64,000 nt of DNA from Halieaceae bacterium (lineage in GTDB: Bacteria > Pseudomonadota > Gammaproteobacteria > Pseudomonadales > Halieaceae): the NCBI GenBank assembly GCA_902547755.1, contig CACCPA010000001.1, forward strand, positions 124,001 through 188,000, given 5' to 3'. Numbering within the stretch: the first letter of the stretch is position 1; each line of letters opens with the position of its first letter. The notes below the pieces were generated by a model that was not told the DNA's origin, searched no databases, and was given only the letters and a program-made list of their open reading frames with translations. The translations under genes were made by a program, and so were the position numbers. Of the stretch, positions 57,247 to 64,000 are shown one piece after another.

Positions 57247-58547
57247 CCTTTCTCAGTCATTGGTGGCGAGCACTTATTGGTATCGTAGGTGTTCTCGGTT
57301 TTGGAGCTGCCACTGGATTGTATCTCGGTAGGCCTGCTACCGGCCTCGGCCTAGCAATTCTGCTCGTACTCGTCTTCTGGAGCTATCAGATGTTCCAGGT
57401 TGAGCGGTGGTTAACTAGCGTTTCTGGCGAGACCCCTCAAGCCGCTGGGGTTTGGGGTCTCCTGTTCGATTACATTCACCGTCTCCGAAAGCAGAGTGAG
57501 GAAGCGCAGGGGCGTCTAGAGTCTTCGTTGCACTACCTTCAGGACTCGCTCAAATCGATGCGTGATGCAGCGATCATTACTGATCCTTGGGGCAACATTG
57601 CATGGATGAACGATTCGGCGGGTAGTTTACTGGGAATTACTTTAGAGAGAGACGAGGGCAGACCGCTCGTCAGCAAAATGCATCTTCCTAACTTTTCTGA
57701 CTATTTGGCGGTGGGCGATTATCAGGTGCCGCTGCGTATTCCTCCGTCAAACGATCAGAGGCGATGCCTTCAGGTGGAGGTGTCCACCTTCGGCGGCGGC
57801 GATAAACTTATTTTTGTTAAGGACATTACCGAGCAGTACAAGCTTGAAATGATGCGTCGCGACTTTGTGGGTAACGTCTCCCACGAATTACGGACGCCTT
57901 TGACGGTGCTCAAAGGCTATGTTGAAAACCTTCAGTCGCTGGATTCGGAGCTGGTTTCAAAGATTCAGCGACCTTTGGTACAGATGGACATGCAGGTGGT
58001 TCGCATGGAGGTGCTTCTCAAGGATCTTTTGTGGCTGTCCCGGATTGAAACGATTGAAGGTGCCGATAAGACGCTGCCCATTAACATGGCAGATCTGGTT
58101 GCGGAGATCATAGAAGATCTGAGAGCCGCCTGGCCGGAGCGTAAAATCGATACGCATTTAGAGCACCACGATGTCATTTTGGGTGATGCAACCGAACTCC
58201 ATAGTGCGGTGAGCAATTTGGTTGTCAATGCGCTGAAGTACAGCGGTCATGACGATCTTGTCACTGTGGAGTGGAAGCTAGACGAGGGCTTTCCAACCCT
58301 GACCGTTCGGGATGAGGGAGAGGGGATTAAGCCACAGCATATTCCACGGTTAACCGAGCGCTTCTACCGGGTCGATAAGAGTCGAAGCCAGGCAACGGGA
58401 GGGACAGGGCTTGGATTAGCGATCGTGAAACACGTGGCCGTTAGCCACAACGCGGAGTTACTCATCGACAGTGTTCATGGACAGGGCTCGGTGTTTTCGA
58501 TGGTATTCAAGCCCCATCAGAAAAGAGCTAAAGCGGCCGTACAGTAG
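57243..58547 (+). CDS. phoR: Phosphate-sensing histidine kinase PhoR
   Basis: A 434-residue sensor kinase in the inner membrane. Two N-terminal hydrophobic helices (IGIVGVLGFGAATGLYL and GLGLAILLVLVFWSYQ) have almost no periplasmic loop. A PAS domain (about 95-190) follows, then the HisKA motif FVGNVSHELRTPL (H214) and the HATPase N, G1 and G2 boxes (NALKYSG, DEGEGI, GGTGLGLAI). This layout fits PhoR, which senses phosphate through the Pst/PhoU complex. GTG start overlaps phoB. Confidence 0.94.
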   Translation: MTFLSHWWRALIGIVGVLGFGAATGLYLGRPATGLGLAILLVLVFWSYQMFQVERWLTSVSGETPQAAGVWGLLFDYIHRLRKQSEEAQGRLESSLHYLQDSLKSMRDAAIITDPWGNIAWMNDSAGSLLGITLERDEGRPLVSKMHLPNFSDYLAVGDYQVPLRIPPSNDQRRCLQVEVSTFGGGDKLIFVKDITEQYKLEMMRRDFVGNVSHELRTPLTVLKGYVENLQSLDSELVSKIQRPLVQMDMQVVRMEVLLKDLLWLSRIETIEGADKTLPINMADLVAEIIEDLRAAWPERKIDTHLEHHDVILGDATELHSAVSNLVVNALKYSGHDDLVTVEWKLDEGFPTLTVRDEGEGIKPQHIPRLTERFYRVDKSRSQATGGTGLGLAIVKHVAVSHNAELLIDSVHGQGSVFSMVFKPHQKRAKAAVQ

Positions 58548-58841
58548 CCTAGTGCCGAGAGTTCAGTATTTACCCGACCAATACCCAAGGCCACTCCCTG
58601 CCTAGGGACCGATACCCGTTACCTCGAACCCCTGCTCTGAGTTGTGCTGAGACTGCCTATCGGCTGAGGATTTTTCGTTCATAAGTTCTTTTCTGGGCCC
58701 GGTACTGTTGGTAATCGCTTGGTGTTCGGTCCAAGCAAATGTACGAGGCTGTTTTTCGATATACTTGCGGCATAGCATCGCCTGCGGATCGCTGATATCG
58801 GTCGGCGACGGCCATCCACCATTTTTTTATTGGGGTCATAC
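58548..58841 (+). other. Intergenic region without recognised gene
   Basis: About 290 bases between phoR and the hisC-type gene. I see no long open frame, terminator with T-run or RNA gene. Only the GGGG ribosome site just before 58842 is recognisable. A phoR terminator and the hisC promoter may lie here but cannot be placed. Confidence 0.4.
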
Positions 58842-59906
58842 ATGCACCGCCTCTGGTCAGACACGTTGCAGCGTCTTTCGCCATACGCACCAGGTGAGCA
58901 GGCGCAGAACAGCGATGTTATCAAGCTAAATACCAATGAGCATGCGCTCGCACCCTCTTCAGGGGCGGTGACGGCTGGCCAGCAGTTAGATGTCGAGCGT
59001 TTGCGACGTTATCCGGATCCAACCTCGCGGCTTCTCACCGAGGCAATTGCCACAGCGAATAACGTTTCCTTTGATCAGGTATTGGTGACAAATGGCTCGG
59101 ATGAAGTATTGGCGTTTGCGTGGACAGCCTTCCTGTCCGATGCCCATAAAGTGCCTGCCGTGCCTGCCATGACTTACACCTTCTATCCGGTATGGGCCAA
59201 GTTGCTTGGGCAGGGATTACATCAGGTGACCATGAACTCTGATCTTTCGATTGATGTTGAAGCACTCAAGGCGTGGGATGGTCCCGTGGTGTTTCCCAAT
59301 CCGAATGCGCCAACGGGGTTGAGCTTGCCCCTAGAAACAATCGAGGGATTGGTGGCACATAATCCCAATCGTCTGGTGCTAATCGATGAGGCCTACTTTG
59401 GCTTTGGTGCAGCGTCCGCGGTTTCCCTCATCAACCAATACGATAATTTGCTGATCACCCGAAGCTTCTCCAAGAGTCATGCGCTTGCGGGCTTGCGCGT
59501 CGGTTATGCGCTTGCACACGCCAAGCTTGTCGAGGGACTCCGCCGAGTAAAGGACTCGTTTAACTCATATCCTGTTGACGCTTACGCCCAATGTGTCGCC
59601 ACTGCCGCGGTTTCAGACTCTGCTTGGTTCACGGAGGCGTCAGCGGCTGTGAAAGAAAATCGGGCCGAGCTGGCAGCAGGGCTCACGCAGCAGCGTTTCT
59701 CTGTTTTGCCGTCCGAGGCTAACTTTGTCCTCGCGTCGCACCCTGAACATACGGGCATAGTGCTAACCGAGTATCTAAAGACCCAAAATATTCTCGTTCG
59801 TAGCTGGTCTAGCGACGAGTTGCTGCCATGGGTCCGCATTACCGTGGGTACAAAAGACCAGCAGGCGCGGCTGTTGAGCGCACTTGCTGACTATTTAAAC
59901 GACTAG
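58842..59906 (+). CDS. hisC: Histidinol-phosphate aminotransferase (HisC type)
   Basis: A 354-residue PLP aminotransferase of the HisC group, converting imidazole-acetol phosphate to histidinol phosphate. [11 protein letters not shown] near the N-terminus, [41 protein letters not shown] and the Schiff-base lysine K211 in [19 protein letters not shown] are all visible. Some HisC homologues act on aromatic amino acids, so a broader role is possible; there are no other his genes nearby. Start ATG 58842 has GGGG six bases upstream. Its stop shares CTAG with the converging KAS gene. Confidence 0.85.
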   Translation: MHRLWSDTLQRLSPYAPGEQAQNSDVIKLNTNEHALAPSSGAVTAGQQLDVERLRRYPDPTSRLLTEAIATANNVSFDQVLVTNGSDEVLAFAWTAFLSDAHKVPAVPAMTYTFYPVWAKLLGQGLHQVTMNSDLSIDVEALKAWDGPVVFPNPNAPTGLSLPLETIEGLVAHNPNRLVLIDEAYFGFGAASAVSLINQYDNLLITRSFSKSHALAGLRVGYALAHAKLVEGLRRVKDSFNSYPVDAYAQCVATAAVSDSAWFTEASAAVKENRAELAAGLTQQRFSVLPSEANFVLASHPEHTGIVLTEYLKTQNILVRSWSSDELLPWVRITVGTKDQQARLLSALADYLND

Positions 59907-61036
59907 ATGCGCTTCAGGACAATCGAGCCAATACTGTAGCCGGCGCCAAAAGAAGAGAGCACGCCTAGATCGCCGGGTTCGAAATCCTCGTTGTATTTCT
60001 TGAAGGCGATGACAGATCCCGCGGAAGACGTATTGGCATATTCGTCTAGGATAGTTGGTGATTCTTCATCGCTGGGCTCCCGGCCCAAGACCTTCTTCGC
60101 TATCAACTCATTCATGTTCTTATTGGCCTGGTGTAGCCATATGCGTTTTAGCGAGTCGGGCTCGATTTCCATTTTGGTAAGCTGCTGTGTGATCTGCTCA
60201 GCAACAGCAGGGCAAACTTCGCGGAAGACTTTGCGGCCTTCCTGCACAAATAACTTATCTACCTGACCCACGCCTTCTTCGGTTGCTCGGTTCAGGAATC
60301 CAAAGTTGTTGCGTATGTTGTTTGTGTAAATGGTTTGCAGCTTAGTGTCTAAAATCTCGAACGCATGGTCTGATCGGCAATGCTCGGCAGACTCAATCAC
60401 GACAGCTGTTGCGACATCGCCAAAGATGAAGTGCGAGTCACGATCGCGGAAGTTCAGGTGTCCGGTGCATATTTCTGGGTTGACCATCAAGACGCGGCGG
60501 GCATTACCTGACACGACCATGTCGTACGCTTGCTGAATGCCAAAGGTGGCAGAGGAGCAGGCGACGTTCATATCGAAGGCAAAGCCCTTAATGCCCAACT
60601 CCGCTTGTACCTCAATGGCCATTGCTGGGTAGGCGCGCTCCATGTTTGATGCAGCGACAAGTACAGCGTCAATATCATCGGCAATGACATTGGCCTGTTC
60701 CATGGCTTGTTTCGCCGCAGCCACACCAATTTCACACATAACCGAGGGTTCATCGTTAGAGCGAGGCTCCAGCCTTGGCATCATGCGCATGGGATCAACG
60801 ATGCCCGTTTTATTCATAACGAAGCGCGATTTAATGCCCGAAGCTTTTTCTATGAACTCGACGTTCGAGTGACCTTTAGGCTCCATCTCGCCTGCCGCGA
60901 TCGCGTCGGCATGCTCCGCATTGTAGTGGTCAACCCAGGCGTTGAAAGACTCTACGAGCTCCTGGTTGCTCACGCTCTCAGCAGGGGTAAACAGACCCGC
61001 CCCTGAAATGACTACCCGCGTGTTACCGGCTTGCAT
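59903..61036 (-). CDS. Beta-ketoacyl-ACP synthase III-like protein
   Basis: A 377-residue thiolase-fold condensing enzyme of the KAS III/FabH class. The nucleophile Cys is in [15 protein letters not shown], His in [10 protein letters not shown], and Asn in [10 protein letters not shown], so the Cys-His-Asn triad is intact. It is some 50 residues longer than ordinary FabH, with an insert near the N-terminus (ALEVHYNA-like region, then [21 protein letters not shown]). This resembles the Pseudomonas enzyme that uses medium-chain acyl-CoA from beta-oxidation to prime fatty acid synthesis, though that assignment is inferred. It is coupled to the citrate synthase gene through TAATG. Confidence 0.85.
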   Translation of the reverse strand: MQAGNTRVVISGAGLFTPAESVSNQELVESFNAWVDHYNAEHADAIAAGEMEPKGHSNVEFIEKASGIKSRFVMNKTGIVDPMRMMPRLEPRSNDEPSVMCEIGVAAAKQAMEQANVIADDIDAVLVAASNMERAYPAMAIEVQAELGIKGFAFDMNVACSSATFGIQQAYDMVVSGNARRVLMVNPEICTGHLNFRDRDSHFIFGDVATAVVIESAEHCRSDHAFEILDTKLQTIYTNNIRNNFGFLNRATEEGVGQVDKLFVQEGRKVFREVCPAVAEQITQQLTKMEIEPDSLKRIWLHQANKNMNELIAKKVLGREPSDEESPTILDEYANTSSAGSVIAFKKYNEDFEPGDLGVLSSFGAGYSIGSIVLKRI

Positions 61037-62331
61037 TATCGATTCTCAACAGGGACGAAATCGCGCGCTTCATAGCCAGTGTATAGCTGCCGCGGACGAC
61101 CGATACGGTAGCTGCCGCCAATCATTTCGTTCCAGTGCGCGACCCAACCCACGGTTCGACCGACAGCAAAGATCACGGTGAACATGGAAGTTGGAATTCC
61201 CAACGCCTTAAGGATGATGCCGGAGTAGAAATCAACGTTAGGATAGAGCTTCTTCTCGATGAAGTAGGGATCGCTGAGTGCAATTTCTTCAAGTCGTTTT
61301 GCGATTTCAAGGTTCTCATCCTGAATGCCTAGCTCAGCCAACACTTCGTCGGCAGCCTGCTTCATGACTTTCGCCCGCGGGTCGAAATTCTTATACACGC
61401 GGTGGCCAAAGCCCATCAAACGGAAGGGATCATTCTTGTCTTTTGCGCGGGCAACGAATTCATCAATTCTGGATACATCACCGATTTCGTCGAGCATCTT
61501 CACAACCGCCTCGTTGGCGCCGCCATGTGATGGGCCCCAGAGCGCTGCAATGCCTGCGGCAATACAAGCGAAGGGGTTTGCTTGCGACGAGCTTGCCAGT
61601 CGAACCGTTGATGTCGATGCATTTTGTTCGTGGTCCGCATGCAACAGAAAGATGCGGTCCATGGCACGCGCAAGGGTTGGCGAAATCACGCTGGGTTCGC
61701 AAGGGTTGCCGAACATCATGTGCAGGAAGTTAGCCGAGTAATCAAGGTCATTGCGCGGATACATGAAGGGCTGACCAATTGAAAACTTGTAACTCATCGC
61801 GGCAATGGTCGGCATTTTCGCAATCAGTCTGAACGCAGCAACCTCACGGTGGTAAGGGTCTGAGATGTCAGTCGAGTCGTGGTAGAACGCCGACAGCGCG
61901 CCTACGACGCCGCACATGATTGCCATGGGGTGTGCGTCACGACGAAACCCATTGAAGAACGTTCGAATTTGCTCATGCACCATGGTGTGGTTAGTCACCA
62001 TGTCCACGAAGGCTTTTTTCTCTCCCGTATTCGGCAGCTCGCCGTTAAGAAGTAGGTAGCAAGTCTCGAGGTAATCAGATTGCTCTGCGAGCTGCTCAAT
62101 AGGGTAGCCCCGGTGCAAAAGAACGCCTTTCTCGCCATCAATAAATGTAATTTTAGATTCGCAAGACGCGGTTGATGTAAAGCCGGGGTCAAAGGTGAAG
62201 TGGCCCTGAGACGTCAGCTTTGCCACATCGATAACGTCGGGCCCCAGTGAGCCTTCATAGACAGGTAAGTCGATGTCTAGCGTGCTGTTATCGCTTTGCG
62301 GAATGGAAAGCGTTGCTGTCTTGCCTGTCAT
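61036..62331 (-). CDS. gltA: Citrate synthase (type II)
   Basis: A 431-residue hexameric-type citrate synthase, the entry enzyme of the TCA cycle. [36 protein letters not shown] (His) and [20 protein letters not shown] (second His) are present, as is [16 protein letters not shown] with the catalytic Asp nearby. The gene is divergent from sdhC with about 190 bases between, as in many gammaproteobacteria. Its stop overlaps the start of the KAS III-like gene, which it probably carries on the same message. Confidence 0.96.
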   Translation of the reverse strand: MTGKTATLSIPQSDNSTLDIDLPVYEGSLGPDVIDVAKLTSQGHFTFDPGFTSTASCESKITFIDGEKGVLLHRGYPIEQLAEQSDYLETCYLLLNGELPNTGEKKAFVDMVTNHTMVHEQIRTFFNGFRRDAHPMAIMCGVVGALSAFYHDSTDISDPYHREVAAFRLIAKMPTIAAMSYKFSIGQPFMYPRNDLDYSANFLHMMFGNPCEPSVISPTLARAMDRIFLLHADHEQNASTSTVRLASSSQANPFACIAAGIAALWGPSHGGANEAVVKMLDEIGDVSRIDEFVARAKDKNDPFRLMGFGHRVYKNFDPRAKVMKQAADEVLAELGIQDENLEIAKRLEEIALSDPYFIEKKLYPNVDFYSGIILKALGIPTSMFTVIFAVGRTVGWVAHWNEMIGGSYRIGRPRQLYTGYEARDFVPVENR

Positions 62332-62522
62332 TACGTGTCCCCCGACCTCGTTTTTTGTGGCGCTACTTTAACGGCGCCTTTTGAATCTCCTTATTTTACA
62401 ACATTGCGGAGATAAAACACGACAGATGGACACAGTTTGCGAGATGAATTTGTCAGTAGCGGAGTGACTACATATACTCACGCCTCGAATTCAGACCACT
62501 CGATTGCTCTGGGGGCTATTAA

Positions 62523-62912
62523 GTGAAACCACGCGGCAGCAAGGACAACCGTCCTGTCAATCTCGATATCAGTATCATCAAACTTCCAGTAACAGCGTAT
62601 GCCTCTATTTCGCATCGTGTCACCGGAGTTCTGTTGTTTGTGTCCAGCGTTTTTCTCGTCTGGGCGCTAGATGCCAGTCTCTCCTCGGAAGAGAGCTTCA
62701 ATCAATTGGGCACGCTACTCTCGAGCACAGGCGCTAAGGCCGCGCTGTGGGCGTTTCTCGTGATCTTCAGTTATCACGCGCTGGCAGGTATTCGCCATCT
62801 CATTATGGACATGGGCATCGGTGAAGACTTCAAAGGTGGTGCATTGGGCGCGCGCATCTTATTTGCTGCATCCGCTTTGGCTGCAGTCGCATGGGGGATT
62901 GTCTTGTGGTAA
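62523..62912 (+). CDS. sdhC: Succinate dehydrogenase cytochrome b556 subunit SdhC
   Basis: A 129-residue membrane anchor subunit of complex II with three helices. ISHRVTGVLLF carries the quinone-site residues and IFSYHALAGIRHLIMDMG the heme-ligand His. GTG start at 62523. It overlaps sdhD, whose GTG lies within its last codons. Confidence 0.93.
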   Translation: MKPRGSKDNRPVNLDISIIKLPVTAYASISHRVTGVLLFVSSVFLVWALDASLSSEESFNQLGTLLSSTGAKAALWAFLVIFSYHALAGIRHLIMDMGIGEDFKGGALGARILFAASALAAVAWGIVLW

Positions 62913-63265
62913 CTCAGGTCACTAGCTTTAGTCGCAATGGCTTATCTGACTGGCTGATACAGCGCGTTAGTTCGCTCATCCTGCTCGCATATTTTTTGTT
63001 TATTGGTGTCCAGATAGCCACTGGGATTGACTACAATTCGTGGCGTGCGCTTCACGACACGACGGCAATGAAGGTATTTACCTTGCTCGCGATCGGGGCA
63101 TACGTGTCGCACGCATGGATCGGTTTGTGGACTGTATTCACGGACTACCTGACCGAGTACATGCTCGGGTCCATCGGTAACGTCGTGCGTCCCGTGTTGC
63201 AAATTGCAGTCGTGCTGGCGCTTGTGGTCTACGCGATCTGGGTAATACAAGTAATTTGGGGTTAA
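62906..63265 (+). CDS. sdhD: Succinate dehydrogenase membrane anchor SdhD
   Basis: A 119-residue second anchor of complex II with three helices. FSRNGLSDWLIQRVSSLIL begins the protein and YVSHAWIGLWTVFTDYL carries the heme-ligand His. I chose GTG 62906 with GGGGG eight bases before it over an ATG at 62891. Thirty-six bases separate it from sdhA. Confidence 0.9.
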   Translation: MVTQVTSFSRNGLSDWLIQRVSSLILLAYFLFIGVQIATGIDYNSWRALHDTTAMKVFTLLAIGAYVSHAWIGLWTVFTDYLTEYMLGSIGNVVRPVLQIAVVLALVVYAIWVIQVIWG

Positions 63266-63301
63266 GCCTCGCGACAGCGAGGTGTTGGGAGAAACAAAGA
63301 G

Positions 63302-64000
63302 ATGCGAACTATCTCGTTTGATGGAGTCATCGTTGGTGGTGGTGGTGCAGGTATGCGTGCGGCACTCCAGCTGGCTCAGTCTGGTTATAAAACAGCCGTC
63401 ATTTCAAAGGTATTTCCGACGCGCTCACACACGGTGAGTGCGCAAGGCGGTATTACGTGTGCCATTGCAAGTTCTGATCCACAGGACGATTGGCGTTGGC
63501 ACATGTACGACACCGTAAAAGGCAGTGACTACATTGGTGATCAGGATGCCATCGAGTACATGTGCTCGGTTGGCCCAGAGGCGATCTTTGAGCTCGAGCA
63601 CATGGGGTTGCCGTTCTCGCGAACAGAGGAAGGTCGTATTTATCAGCGACCCTTCGGTGGGCAGTCAAAGAATTTCGGTGAAGGCGGCCAGGCGGCGCGA
63701 ACGTGTGCGGCGGCTGACCGTACCGGTCATGCATTGCTTCACACGCTTTATCAGAACAACGTCAAGAACGAGACCGTATTCTTCAATGAGTGGTTCGCGA
63801 CTGATCTTGTTAAGAATCAGGACGGTGCCGTAGTCGGTGTTATTGCGATCTGTATTGAGACCGGCGAGACCGTCTATGTGAAATCCAAAGCAACCGTTTT
63901 CGCTACGGGTGGTGCGGGCCGCATCTACGCGTCTACGACGAATGCACACATTAACACTGGTGATGGCGTGGGTATGGCCCTCAGAGCAGGCGTGCCGGTT
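63302..64000 (+). CDS. sdhA: Succinate dehydrogenase flavoprotein SdhA, 3' end cut by window
   Basis: The first 233 residues of the FAD subunit of complex II; the frame stays open to the last base of the window. [16 protein letters not shown] is the FAD-binding motif, and [10 protein letters not shown] holds the His (H43) to which FAD is covalently bound. [27 protein letters not shown] and [23 protein letters not shown] follow. It completes the sdhCDA order; sdhB probably lies just outside. Confidence 0.96.
   Translation, partial: MRTISFDGVIVGGGGAGMRAALQLAQSGYKTAVISKVFPTRSHTVSAQGGITCAIASSDPQDDWRWHMYDTVKGSDYIGDQDAIEYMCSVGPEAIFELEHMGLPFSRTEEGRIYQRPFGGQSKNFGEGGQAARTCAAADRTGHALLHTLYQNNVKNETVFFNEWFATDLVKNQDGAVVGVIAICIETGETVYVKSKATVFATGGAGRIYASTTNAHINTGDGVGMALRAGVPV

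Noticed and set aside
62359-62382. GGCGC...GCGCC hairpin followed by TTTT between gltA and sdhC
   Set aside because: It lies between divergent promoters, where no plus-strand transcript needs termination. The stem is only five pairs with a ten-base loop.

Overview
The window is a compact, ordinary-looking stretch of a gammaproteobacterial chromosome with mid-range GC by eye. Genes sit on both strands and almost no gap exceeds 250 bases. The gammaproteobacterial assignment rests on gene orders: smc-zipA-ligA, ybbA-ybbP divergent from tesA, a complete ccmABCDEFGHI cluster, phoB-phoR behind Pho boxes, and gltA divergent from sdhCDA. The mix of acyl-CoA oxidation genes, a large TonB-dependent receptor, a homomeric ATP sulfurylase and a sodium/sugar symporter suggests an aerobic marine heterotroph, perhaps of the OM60/NOR5 (Halieaceae) or a related group. 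That taxonomic guess is inference only. I saw no rRNA, tRNA, CRISPR array, insertion sequence, phage or plasmid gene.

Layout. 1-5.9 kb: the 3' part of a sodium/solute symporter, a coniferyl-type aldehyde dehydrogenase, two crotonases and transaldolase. 6-10.7 kb, minus strand: isovaleryl-CoA dehydrogenase, glutaryl-CoA dehydrogenase and two tandem DAHP synthases. 11-16.2 kb: two small flavin enzymes, a LysR regulator divergent from cysC-sat (sulfate activation to PAPS) across a palindromic operator-like region, and an AvtA-type aminotransferase. 16.3-22.7 kb: tpiA translationally coupled to a thiolase-like protein, then a short-chain dehydrogenase and a crotonase (a beta-oxidation-like set), a lipoprotein carboxylesterase and a uridine-kinase-like protein. 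22.8-27 kb: HNH nuclease, exported glutathione peroxidase, alpha/beta hydrolase, Cof-type HAD phosphatase and a probably Tat-exported FAD oxidoreductase.

27.2-30.7 kb holds what I regard as the most interesting functional module: rubrerythrin, an HdrD/GlpC-like Fe-S protein and a DUF3501 protein, transcribed away from a recognisable OxyR. After it come a TonB-dependent receptor, then tesA-kch-ygiQ as an overlapping operon whose first start codon overlaps that of the divergent ybbA-ybbP ABC exporter genes, and malate dehydrogenase. 41.5-49.3 kb is ttcA followed, with an overlapping start, by the complete System I cytochrome c maturation cluster. 49.4-56.4 kb is smc-zipA-ligA plus a lysozyme-fold-like lipoprotein. 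It is preceded by a near-consensus NrdR-box palindrome over a plausible promoter, which would tie chromosome condensation, division and DNA ligation to the ribonucleotide-reductase regulator. 56.4-58.5 kb is phoBR behind five TGTCAT-type half sites (autoregulation). 58.8-64 kb: hisC, a KAS III-like synthase coupled to citrate synthase, and divergently sdhC, sdhD and the start of sdhA, cut by the window edge.

There is no clear evidence of horizontally acquired DNA or a wholly new system. The best leads are the OxyR-linked rubrerythrin/Fe-S/DUF3501 cassette and the NrdR-like control of smc-zipA-ligA.
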